From assembly GCA_006503535.1 (NCBI GenBank), contig QYRS01000001.1, positions 3,224,001 through 3,288,000 on the forward strand: 64,000 nucleotides of DNA, read 5' to 3'. Shown here piece by piece: positions 46,752 to 56,886 of the stretch; the first letter of the stretch is position 1, and each line of letters opens with the position of its first letter. Source of the DNA: Arthrinium phaeospermum. Lineage: Eukaryota; Ascomycota; Sordariomycetes; Amphisphaeriales; Apiosporaceae. The notes beneath the pieces were generated by a model, which saw only the letters and a program-made list of their open reading frames with translations, was not told where the DNA came from and searched no databases. A program made the translations under genes and the position numbers.

Positions 46752-47730
46752 ATGCCTCGGATCCAGAACCCGCCCAGCAACATCGCCGAGTTCCAGAGGC
46801 TCCTCAAGCACTCAGACCGCATCCTGGCCCTTTGCGGGGCTGGCCTGTCCGCCGCCTCTGGACTGCCCACCTTCCGCGGAGCCGGCGGCCTATGGCGCAA
46901 CCACGAATCCACCTCGCTGGCAACTCCCGAGGCCTTCGAGAAGGACCCGGCTCTTGTCTGGCTGTTCTACTCATGGAGGCGACACTTGGCTCAAGGCGAA
47001 GCCTAACGCCGGCCACTACGCCCTAGCCGAACTAGCCAAGCGCAACAAGAACTTCATGTGCCTCACCCAGAATGTGGATGGTAAGACGAAACCTACCCCT
47101 CCTTGCTTACTTCTTTCTGTCTGGAACTACCAATGCTGACAACGTAAAATCAGGCCTATCTCCACGCGCGGGGCATACGCCCGACATGCTGCGCATGCTC
47201 CACGGCAACCTATTTGACGTCAAGTGCTTTGACGAGAAGTGTAATTACATAGAGCCCAACAATGCGCGACCCGCTCTGTCCCTCGCTCGCGCCGGCCTCC
47301 GAGGAATACCCCGCCGACAAGGTGATGCCGCTTCTAGACCCGAAGAAGCCCACGCCCAAGATCCAGCGGAGGACCTACCCCAGTGCCCCAGCTGCAAGCG
47401 CTCGAGCAAGACGTCGCTGCTGCGGCCGGGCGTCTGGTTCGGCGAGAGTCTGCCCGAGGGCATGCTCGATGAGGTGGACGAATGGGTGGCCAAGGACCGG
47501 GGGATCGATGTCATGCTCGTCATCGGTCGGCGGGCGTCTACCCGGCTGCGGGCTATACCGAGAAGGCCCGGGAGAAAGGGGCGAGGATCGCTGTGATCAA
47601 CCCGGACCGGAGCGCTCGGGCGGGCCTAGGTTGTAGGGACTTCTTTTTCGAGGCCGACGCTGCCGATATCCTGCCGCAACTGTTGGAGAGTGTTATTGGA
47701 AAACTGGAGATTCCCGAAGAGGCGGAATGA
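46752..47730 (+). CDS. Class III (SIRT5/CobB-like) NAD-dependent protein deacylase
   Basis: Starts at ATG 46752 (MPRIQNPPSNIAEFQ). The NAD-binding motif is LCGAGLSAASGLPTFRG, followed by GLWRNHESTSLATPEAF. LFYSWRRH provides the Y-x-x-R pair that in SIRT5 and CobB binds succinyl- or malonyl-lysine. FMCLTQNVDG (catalytic region) precedes an intron at 47081-47153 and then MLRMLHGNLFDVKC, with the catalytic His in LHGNL. Two Cys pairs (CFDEKC and QCPSCK) form the zinc site. The end has the Rossmann part VMLVIG, AGVYPAAGYTEKAREKGA and VINPDRS. The frame shifts near 47000, near 47280, near 47335-47370 and near 47525. Function expected: desuccinylase or demalonylase, perhaps mitochondrial, though no clear presequence is seen. 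Confidence 0.88.
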
Positions 47731-48053
47731 GACGGAAACATGGTGTCATCGGCAAGACGGGAGGCGAATCCTCAGGTCGTATACATTCATAAGTCGGATT
47801 AAACCTTGAAAACACGACATAAGTAGGTAGATAGATAGAGTCCAAACCCACTACAGCCAATCTATATTGGTAAACGGATTCTTGGATAAAACGTGGGTCG
47901 GAGTTCTCGCACCCCTGAGACCCGTCATGACCAAGTGCAATCGAGCAATTCAGACCAACATAGTTCCCTATAAGGAACATAATTATGAAGGGTTTCAAAA
48001 TCATTTCCATCTAAAATATAACGCAGTTTCAAGGCGAAAGACGCTTATGCCCC
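47731..48053. other. Convergent intergenic region
   Basis: 3' flanks of the sirtuin and of the dienelactone-hydrolase-like gene. Nothing else recognised. Confidence 0.4.
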
Positions 48054-49068
48054 TTACAGATACTTGTCAAAGAACTCGGCGACCTGCTGGTACCCCCTTT
48101 CGTACTCTTTCCTGTCCTCCTCAACGTCAAGCTTAGCCCGGACTCCCATCCAGCCGTGGACCATGGTAGAGTACGTCTCCACCACCCCCGTCTTGTCCGA
48201 GCGGCCGTCAATGATCTCTTTGTACTGCGCCACGACATCGGCGGGCTCGTCCTTGGATGCGAGGACGATGTGCGGCACGGTCAGCGCTTCCGCATCGGCC
48301 GCGTCAAGGGCGCTGCAGTGAAGTGTCAGCGCCAGTTCCAGCAGTTGACTTCACAATGTTCATCGGCAAGACCCTAAAAGTACAGCAATTGAAAAGGAGA
48401 GGGAAACTCACCCAGGATGCGCCGTCCCACTAACACTAATCCTTCGCCCCTCGCCATCATTCCCCTCCCCGCTCGCCAGCACCGCCGGCTTGCCGCCCCA
48501 GCAGAGCCCGAAGACGCCCCAGCTGCCGACGCTCGGGAACTGCCGGCCCGCCGCCTCGCGCGCGCGCAGCAGCTTGGGCTTGGAGCGGCGGTAGTCGCCG
48601 TGCGCGTCGAACCAGCCCTTGACCAGCGCCTGCTTCTCGGGCGTGTCGGCGGGCAGCCAGCGAACTCCGGTGCGCGCCCTCGAGCAGGTCCGGCAGGATC
48701 ACGACGGCGTCGTCGCCCAGCAGGGCGGCCAGCCGTCCGCGCCCTGCAGGGTCTGCGGCGCGAAGCCGAAGGCGTCGTATAGGAATGAGGCCGCTTGGGA
48801 CTGCGCTGGCGGTGGGGGATTTGGCGATGTCTGGTGGTGTTTTTTAGGTTAGAAGTTCTTCTTGTTTGGGGGTGGAGATGGGGCTTTCGGCAAGCGAAAA
48901 GGGGCGCTTGTTTAGGGAAGATCCTGACATATTGTCGCCGAAACAACAAAGGGGGACGATGAGGTACCGAGAACTTACAGGTCTTGTAGTCGGCTACTGT
49001 TTCCCAGGTTCCTCGGGCTTGTAGTCCGCTGACACGGGCGGGATCCGGCAGCATGCTTCGCTGGCCAT
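48054..49068 (-). CDS. Dienelactone-hydrolase family protein (AIM2-like)
   Basis: Alpha/beta hydrolase of the DLH family. Exon 1 is 49068-48979 (MASEACCRIPPVSADYKP, then GTWETVADYKT), intron 48978-48831, exon 2 48830-48412, intron 48411-48313, and exon 3 48312-48054. Visible pieces are LYDAFGFAPQTLQGAD, LAALLGDDAVVILPDLLEG, then WFDAHGDYRRSKPKLL, SVGSWGVFGLCWGGKPAV with the nucleophilic Cys in GLCWGG, and VPHIVLASKDEPADVV. STMVHGWMGVRA near the end holds the catalytic His. These map to the Cys-Asp-His triad of the family. Frame changes occur in exon 1, near 48790 and near 48735. In yeast AIM2 is a cytosolic protein of unclear role; the substrate is not known here. Confidence 0.87.
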
Positions 49069-49763
49069 TGTGCGCGAAGTAGGGATAAGTCTGGTAGTGT
49101 TTAGGGGTGGAGGGTGGAAGGATGAGATCGAGATATCAGATGATTGCCAACTATGTCATGGGCATAAGATTAGGGAATTGATGCTTTTAACTTGTGACAA
49201 AAGTCGCACTTCAAGTTCAAGGGACGCCCGGAGTCGAAACGGCTATGCGCAGCCGTTCTCGGGTCCGTTAAATCCACTATCGCCGAATCACCACGCTGCC
49301 CCATTGATTGATTGGATGCATGGAGTAAAGTCCGCACCAAACAACTCTTGAAATATGTATGATGGCACCCGTCTGGGATCTACTACTCCATCTCCTGCTT
49401 ACATGCAATAGGGAAACCCTCATGTCCACCGGTCTCACACCCCTAGTGATTGAAGCCGTTGACAAACTGTAAGCCGTCTAACCGCGACAATTGAAGATGT
49501 TCTCGCGTAGGATCGTACGTAGCTGTCTGAATCATTGTCGCATTATCTTGAATCTAGTTCGCAATCCCAATTAGCTAGAGGTATTTGCTGATGGCGCCGC
49601 ATCCGAAGTTTGGAATGCTAGGGTGAGACAAAGCTGTGGTATAGCCCCCTTTGTCGCGGCGTCTCTAATAGTGGTGTATGGATCGCGGCGGCCGAACCCG
49701 GCGATGTTGACGACAAAGACTGGATTATCACTTGGATGGGGCAGCTGCAATAACTAGAAGCCT
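49069..49763. other. Divergent intergenic region with a hairpin
   Basis: Upstream of both flanking genes. An imperfect palindrome at 49222-49266 (core AACGGCT / AGCCGTT) is listed under findings. No tRNA could be fitted. Confidence 0.45.
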
Positions 49764-52157
49764 GTGCTCGGTTATGTCGTCCCTCTCAGCCTTTTCCTGG
49801 ATCATGGCTGCCAAACTCGTATTTCACTTCAGTACCTGAAAGTCAAAAAGGACAGACATCGATTTAGAACCACGACATGGCCAGTAATCCTCAAGTCCGG
49901 GCGGAAGTCCGGCGCGTGGGAAGCGTGGCCATCGAAAGATCGGAATGGTAGAGAACCCCGTCAGCCCGGGACTGAGCCAGACCCGGACGATCCCCGGAAC
50001 CTCGTGCTTGAGATCGAGGGATATCAGGAACTGGCACATTGCAAACTCGACAACACCTTCTTCAAAGATTTCACCTACGATGATTACGAGATCGGGGCAC
50101 TCCAGTATGACCTACCACAAAACAGGTTCCAATGTCATCTGCTGCATTCCTTGTTCAACCTATCGCCGGTGCTCCATCTACTGAGCGATCTTCTCACCAA
50201 TCATGGTTTGTGGTCTTTCGGAGTGGATTCCTTCCCTACTATGGAACAGATCATCAAGGCCACCGGAATCACATGGAATGAGAAGACGGAATTCGCCTTT
50301 GATGGTTCGAAGAGAGACCCCGAGTGGACCCCTGGTCTTAAGTATGAGGCTGCACTCAAGAACGAGGATGATCTGGATATAGATGGCAATTGGGGCCGGT
50401 GCGATGAGTTGGGGCTGCTCAGAGCCACCTTGGAAGCCTTCCGTGAAGCCCACAAATACCCCGTCGACGAAGCAAATCCTGTTGTCAAGCGCCTCAAGTC
50501 GGCACTGACCGGCAACACGGAAGACGATGGCGCGGATGCTACCCAGCAAGCGAAACCGGACCTTGATGTCAATGAGTTTCTGAGAACCAGGTTGTCCGGC
50601 CAAGGCGGGTGGCCGGGGGCACCGGCTGATGATGTTGTTGATGATAACACAAGGTAAGCGAGACCGCCCAAAGGGCATATACGCTTACTTCGGTGGAGCG
50701 GGCTAACAAATGCCATGCAGGAACGAGATCCTGCAATTTGATCGAATGTTGACCTCTGTTCGTATAGCTCGACAGCTACTGGAGCCCTGCTCGTGCGGCA
50801 GAAAGAAGGTTGAAGACGTTGACCATTTACTCAAAGGCTCGGACTACACGTGGTCTCTCGACATCGAAAAAGCAGAAGAAGTCAATATTGAGGACCTCAT
50901 CTCCGATCAACCAATAAACGTTACCTGCCCTGAGTGCGGACTGGAGCAACCAGTAGACAAATTCCCCCGCATGCTTTATCCTCCAGAGCTCTGGATCACG
51001 ACACACAATTACCAGGTAAACCAGCTAGATGACGGAAGGAAAACCATTGGTTCGCTACGGTTCCCAGAGTATCTGGATCTCAGCGACGTGATGGAGCCAG
51101 AAGGGGACAGCGATGATGACGACTACGACGGGGAGGAGGAGGGAGAGAGCGAAAAGCTATACAGGCTCCAGGCGGTGATCTCTTGCAATTGGGTCGATGC
51201 TGACGACGGCGATTCATCTGACTTCGCGAAAGAGTACCGCACCGACCTGCGTCGACAGGAGGGCAAATGGACACGGATTGAAGCCCCTGGCCACGAGAAG
51301 ATTGAGTCCTATGAGGTATCATTCAAGGACGTCCTCTACCATGACAACTTCCGGCCAGTGATGATGTTCTGGGTCAGAGACCGCGACGCAAGGAAAAGCG
51401 ACCTTGCCCGGTGCAACAAGGAGTGCGCCAAGGACACCCCCGAACCGGCCAGGGAAGAGCGGTGGATGCCGACGACGACCTTTCGAGCGAGGGCGAGCCC
51501 GAGTTCAACGAAAGCCTCGACATCCAACTCCGGCCTGAACTGTTTCAAAGATCCACGGTCGTCCGCCTCGATGGGTACGATATCAGGATCACGCCAACCA
51601 ATCCCAGGCGGGGTCTTGCGAGGGAGGAAATAATTATCAATAGCGAAAGGGTGGTCAGAGGACGAAGACGATTGGCCTGACACTGGTGCCCCTGCCGGTC
51701 CTCCTCCCGGTCCTTCCCAAGGCCCCCAAGGCGCTCCTGGTGTCCAAGGCGCTCCCGGTGTCCAAGGCGCTCCCGGTGTCCAAGGCGCTCCTGGTGTTCC
51801 CGGCAATCCCGCTGGATCGACTTCGGGATCTCCTAAAGATGGTACCAATAAGAAAAGAAAGAAGACAAAGCTGGAACTGGTGATTGTTGCGCCTGATAAG
51901 GACGATACTCGACTTGAGGAATTCGAGAACGAGAATTGGGATTTAAAAAGACTCAGACCGGAGTTGGAGAAGGAGGGAATCAGACGGGACCGCTCGGGAG
52001 ACGAAATGTTTAGGGGTGGAGAGAACACTTCACCCCTCCCAACGGCGGCCGCAATTATGACAACTACACTATACCGCATCTCACAAAAGAAGAAGAAGTC
52101 AAAGTCTGGTTGAAAGAGGAAGCATTCAACTTTGTGGATGACGGAGTAGAGCCATAG
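49764..52157 (+). CDS. Large hypothetical protein with collagen-like Gly-x-y segment
   Basis: Starts MLGYVVPLSLFL. Exon 1 runs 49764 to about 50655 and a short intron ends near 50720 (GCAG), joining VVDDNTR to NEILQFDRML. A Cys motif follows (PCSCGRKK and VTCPECG, about residues 318-385). Then comes an acidic stretch (GDSDDDDYDGEEEGESE). LYRLQAVISC ... YEVSFKDVLYHDNF ... MMFWVRD has the order of a C-terminal ubiquitin-protease (USP/UCH-like) half, though the catalytic His context is not clear, so this is tentative. After a frame change near 51470 a Gly-x-y tract follows (51667-51825), with four 18-bp units encoding Q-G-A-P-G-V. The last part reads NYDNYTIPHL and WLKEEAFNFVDDGVEP. The overall function is unknown. 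Confidence 0.6.
51727..51798 (+). repeat. Four 18-bp collagen-like repeats
   Basis: Units start at 51727, 51745, 51763 and 51781 and read CAAGGCGCTCCCGGTGTC with small changes. They encode Q-G-A-P-G-V within a longer Gly-x-y tract. Confidence 0.85.
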
Positions 52158-53648
52158 AAGGGTAGCCCAAAGCCAGAGCGTCCCCAAGTTGATAGTTGTC
52201 TGGAGAGTTGCCAGTTTCCATGTTAATGTAGTGCCGAAAATGCTATTGCCCAATGAGCATTCCTCTATCTTGACAAAAGTTGTTCGTGTCGTTCGTGCTA
52301 ATCGCAATACTCGCAATCTTCTTGACGAGACAAGAAATGCGCCCGCTCGCTGCTGTCGAGTAATCCCCTTCGCCAGATGGCGCGGACGGCTCATGGGCGG
52401 CGTATGTCGCGTTCAGCCATGATGGATGCGAGATGGAAGTGAAATGGCTGCCACGTTGTTCGGCGCAGCGTCCTGGGGTGGAATCCAGGAGTTCCCAGGG
52501 CAGCGTTACCTACGCCATGTGAAACATTCACGGACCCGCGATATGCCCGATCTTCTACTCGATCGAGGCGATTTAATGCGGATCTGCTGGCCATCATTCG
52601 TTCTCGAGATGAGCGCTGGCCTGATGGTGCATTGTCCAGAGGGCCAAGACATAGGCACCCTATCCGCCCTTGAGCCTCATCATTCCCACGGGACATAGAA
52701 CGCAGGAGTTAGGCCATTCATCTGTTCCAGCTGTGATTGATCAGATCCTCCCAGTCCACATCGTGCCAATCGTGGTTATTCAGATCAAAGCCGCATCTTG
52801 GCTGCCGAGGCTAATGCACCCCAGCCCATGCAGAACTGGGGCCTGAGAACTCGGCTTATGCCAGTCCTGCCATATGTTTATGGCGTGAGCCGCTACAGGG
52901 ACAAGTCGAAGCGAGTTTCGTGTGCTGATGGCGGTGTGTCTCCTCGAGCCAGTCGAGTTATGTCTAGTAGAGCCGGCGATTCACCGCGAGAATCATGGCA
53001 GATGGATGCTCGTAAACAAAGGCCAAGTTTGATCTGCGACAAGTGACGGTTTGGCTGTTGGGTTCTTCGTCAGAAGCGGCGTTTCATCGACGCCTTCAGA
53101 CGAGCGCAGACGCGGCCTAGCGTCAACTCCAGACCCGCTGTGGCCCGAGCCGCCCCGCCAATTGCGCAAGATAACCTTACAATTTAGCTGCTTAACCTTA
53201 GAAGTTAGAACCATCTAAGCCTAATTCCAGGGCTCCTCCCTGCCCCCACCCATGTAAAACCATCCCCACAGGGCCTCTCTCCTTGAATCAAGACGGCTCA
53301 ACGGGTTCTCACCCTTCCTTGGGGCCCCTTGGCCAGTTCATGCCAATGCCATGCCAGGCCTCCATTGACGGCTCTGGAACGACACAAACAGAACCACACA
53401 GTGACAGGTTCAGGAACAAAGATGCTGATGGTTTCGAGCCGACGGGATGGGCTATAAGAAGATGGGACTCTTCCCAATCTTCAGACGAAATTCTCTCTCT
53501 TCCATCATCAACCAGTTCCATCTTTCCATCACCAATTCCATCACTTTCACTCAACGGCCCGGCGTCGTCCTTCGTTTCTTACCAAACCTATTACTCTCAC
53601 TACCAAACTTTGACAGTTTTTTAAAACAACCCCAAACACTCTTTCAAA
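52158..53648. other. Intergenic region and leader of the BAS2-like gene
   Basis: 1.5 kb without a supported gene. A CTATAAG box near 53450 and a CT/CA-rich stretch (about 53480-53640) immediately precede the secreted-protein start and probably form its core promoter and leader. Confidence 0.5.
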
Positions 53649-54094
53649 ATGGTTAAGATCAGCATTGCCGCCATCATGACCTGTAAGTCGCTGCTTCGAC
53701 GATACTCTGCCTAGTATGTCTGGCTAACCTGAACTCTTAGTCGCGGTCGCCGTCATGGCTGTCACCCCCAACGCCTCCGGAGCCCGTGATGTCGGTAACG
53801 GCAGTAAGTAGCTCTCCGACCAAGTCTTCCCCATGAGGAACCCTCGTCACTAACACGTCTTCCCTTTTCCCAGACGGCAAGCAGTTCACCACTGGTGGCT
53901 GTGTCTCCGACGCCGACTGCCAGGAGGGCTGCTGCGCCGGCGGCGCCACCTCCAGCACCGGCAAGGCTGCCGGTATCTGCTCCGGCATCGGCGCCGAGTT
54001 CCAGAACGGCAAGACCGGCTGCGGCTTCGACGACCCCAACGCGGCCCAGAACATTGCCGACGCCAAGGCCCAGGTCAAGAAGCAGGGTTTCTAA
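53649..54094 (+). CDS. Small secreted cysteine-rich protein, BAS2-like
   Basis: Exons are 53649-53682, 53741-53803 and 53874-54094, with GTAAGT donors and TAG/CAG acceptors and exact phases, giving 105 residues. A signal peptide is expected at residues ~1-20 (MVKISIAAIMTFAVAVMAVT). DVGNGNGKQF follows, then six Cys: GGCVSDADCQEGCCAGG, AGICSG and GKTGCGFDD. This pattern matches biotrophy-associated secreted protein 2 (BAS2) of Magnaporthe and relatives in Colletotrichum and other Sordariomycetes. It is expected to fold with three disulfides and be secreted; related proteins appear in plant-associated and saprotrophic species, so the name does not prove a pathogenic role. No frameshift is seen. 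Confidence 0.85.
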
Positions 54095-54793
54095 GCGGCG
54101 AAAGCTCGCTTGTCCGCCATCGGGACTTAGCTTAGGTAGTTAGCAAATATGCCGAGGACGGTTTAATGACACCCAACGAACATCCCCATCCATTTTCTCC
54201 GACACTGCCGCCGGGTGTCATGTGGAGGAGCACAGAGGTCTGGAAATGGCCCCTGATTGCATGGATCTAATGAGTCACGAAGCATCGCATGCCCACGACA
54301 CCTACCAGCATCATAGTCATGGCGAAGGTCATATCACCATCGCTATAGCAATAAATCAATGAAACCCCACGCAAAAGATCCATCAATTGTCGTGATGCCA
54401 TGTTGTGACACTTGTGCTCAGCTCGCTCTTATCAAAATAGGTTCAATATGTGCAGCTCCTGGACAGTCATATGTCAAGTCTTCCGGAGAATGTCATCATT
54501 GAACACTGGATATGCCATGACGGCCCAAGAAGCATCGATTCTAGATACACTCGTTACCAGGACCTAGCATTCACATACCTGGCTATAAATCCCTGATAAT
54601 CTGGTCTTGGCAGGTCGTGGTCCTCATGACTACTCATATCGGAGTTGTAACCAGGTAACAACACCAGAAAAGTCATCGGCTCGTTTACCTCCAACGTATC
54701 TGCGAGTCCACCGACAAATCCTGCTTTCGACTACGCATATAGCAACTGACGTTAGCATCAACATCACCAAGCATACGAAGACATACGAAGACC
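54095..54793. other. Intergenic region
   Basis: 3' flank of the BAS2-like gene and promoter of the next gene. No gene recognised. Confidence 0.4.
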
Positions 54794-55403
54794 ATGAGTC
54801 CCGCCGGTCCATTCTATCGTGCGCATGGCACCAAATATTGGACATGCGAGTACGACACGTGCAGACAAGAATGCGACGCCTCTCATGATTACTGCCAAGA
54901 CCACGGGTGTGAATGGCCGATTCAGAACGCGCCGCCCGGCGTCCCTCCGCGCTGCAACGCCAGCGGTCGGAAAACCCGGTGGGCGGCTGCTCACGATGTG
55001 TTCGCGTCACCGCTGCAAGGACCCGACGTGCGGCGCGCCCGCGGCACTCGCCGTCAACAGTGAGTACTGCCGGGCCCACACATGCCACGCCGCCTTCTGC
55101 CGAGAGGAGGTAGCGCGTGAGCCCACGATGAACCAGTTCACGAGCTACTGTCGAAACCACAAGTGCAGACAGGGGGCTGCGCCGAGCTCCGAGCCACGAC
55201 GCTGGACCCGGACCCGAAAGATGCTTCGCAGTACGGACCCGACGGCTCGGGCATGGGTTACGGATACCGCCAGTTTCTGCCCGAAGCATTCTTGCCTGAT
55301 CGATGGCTGTCTGGATATGGCGGTCGTGGAGGGTCTCGGCGCTGGGCTGGGATATTGCCAGTTTCATGTGGCTTCGTGGGAGAACGTGGACTTAGGCGAC
55401 TAG
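54794..55403 (+). CDS. Cys/His-repeat protein with C-x-x-H-x-C modules, frame-interrupted
   Basis: Starts MSPAGPFYRAHGTKYW. Six occurrences of a small module are read when the frame is followed: YCQDHGC (about 54880), CSRHRCKDPTC (about 55010), YCRAHTCHAAFC (about 55070), YCRNHKC (about 55150), FCPKHSCLIDGC (about 55280) and a last degenerate YCQFH (about 55355). The spacing suggests repeated zinc-binding units. Frame changes near 54950-55010, 55180 and 55265 separate the pieces. No named family is recalled with confidence; short Cys/His-repeat proteins of unknown role are frequent in fungi. The C-terminus is WENVDLGD. Opposite-strand frames here are shadows. Confidence 0.6.
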
Positions 55404-56886
55404 GAAGAGCTATGTAGCCCCTGACTGACGATCCATTACTACACGGACTTACCTTGTAGTTGGTAGCGATGAGTTGGGGGCCGAGATGTCATGAATTTTA
55501 GCAAAGCATATTACGGATTGGTAACTCCAAGAACCATGTACCAGGCTAATAGACTCACTGATCAGTCGGTCCAGTAACGTGTGCCTGCACAATTGGCCAG
55601 AAGGTGGAAATAGTGTTGTCGCACGAATGCTCCAATTTGAATCTGGCAAATCGGTTTGGCACGGAGCCATGACCAGGACGGGTTAGTTGCTTTGACTCCT
55701 GGTCTTTGCCGAGCACGTGGCGGGTAAAGGCTGGCTTGGAATAACGCCGAATCTGAATCATATTTGACATTGAGTAATACGCATTGAGAATGTTCGTATT
55801 CACTGATGGGCGTTCCAATAAACGTTTCGTGAACACTGACGGAACAGGCATCGCCCAAGTCCATGAACAAACATGGAGCTGATGGGGATTTGGAGATGCC
55901 AATAGCGGCCGTAGTGGAGAGCTACTGTTCAGGCTACAGGGATTTAGCGCCCGCGGCATCAGCGGCGTAGCTTCCCCCGCATCGACCGTTCCTCAGCATC
56001 CTCACGTGTCTCCACCCCCACAAAATAGTGCACACCACCATCCATCATCCATGGGTCATTGGGCCATTGGCGAAGGACGCGAGCATGCTTGATGACACAT
56101 TGTGATACTGGCATTTCCCCCTTCGAGGACCGCAATTCGATCGCGTCAAGGAGAAATCGGGCTATCGGCTGGCCTAACCGGCCCTTCTTTTTATCCCCCA
56201 TTCATTTCCAGCAGATCCGACGAGCCTGTTGGTTGGCTGGCAGCTTTGATAATGGCCCCAAGAGTATTACAAGCCCTCAAACGCTCTCACAGTGGTAGGT
56301 AGGTAGGCTTTGAGGGGTGCGTTGGCTGGGTCGCTGAGCGTTTTACCCTTCTAGGCTGCGGCGCAGAAGGCATGGCACTGGATCCTAGCACCCAAGCTTC
56401 TGGCTTGCCGTGATACTTGCCAGCGTGCCTGTCACAGTGGCTCTGAATCGAGGGGAAAGGAGGGGAAAGGTAAACTACACACACAGTTGGGACCAGTGTG
56501 CTGCTGTTTTGCCAAGGGCTATCTTCGGCTGCACCTCGTTCGATCCATTATCCAGGAAGGACGTATGCCGCCTGTTTGTTTCTCAATCGATTCGTTCCTT
56601 CGTCGCTTTTCTTTTTTCTCTTGTTCCTCAACGCTGTCTTACTCTCCCATGTAGAGTAGTTCCCGTCTTTGCTAGCGGGACTCTTGTGGTCAGCGAATGA
56701 CAGATGTTTGCTCTGCCCGCGTGTGTTTGGCAGACACCTTGAATGTTTCGGCGCCATGATATCGCCGAGCCTGCTCCGGCCAGCGTGGGCCGCTAACCAC
56801 GCCTCGCTGCGGGCGCTGGAACGCCTTAGCCCCTCGACATCGCGACTGTTAGGTTCGTGGTGACATTTTTTGAACCCCTTTAACCA
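55404..56886. other. 1.5 kb intergenic region
   Basis: Upstream of the transhydrogenase. Short unsupported frames only. Confidence 0.45.

Noticed and set aside
49222..49310. Possible tRNA gene on the minus strand
   Set aside because: A TTCGACT loop is present, but the T stem and acceptor stem do not pair, so no cloverleaf can be drawn.
51336..52394. 352-residue minus-strand frame with Pro/Gly repeats
   Set aside because: Its G-x-P repeats mirror the collagen-like tract of the plus-strand gene, which has introns and conserved pieces on its own strand.
54630..55367. 245-residue minus-strand frame
   Set aside because: It covers the Cys/His-repeat gene in antisense and has no recognisable domain. 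The repeated C-x-x-H-x-C on the plus strand is more convincing.
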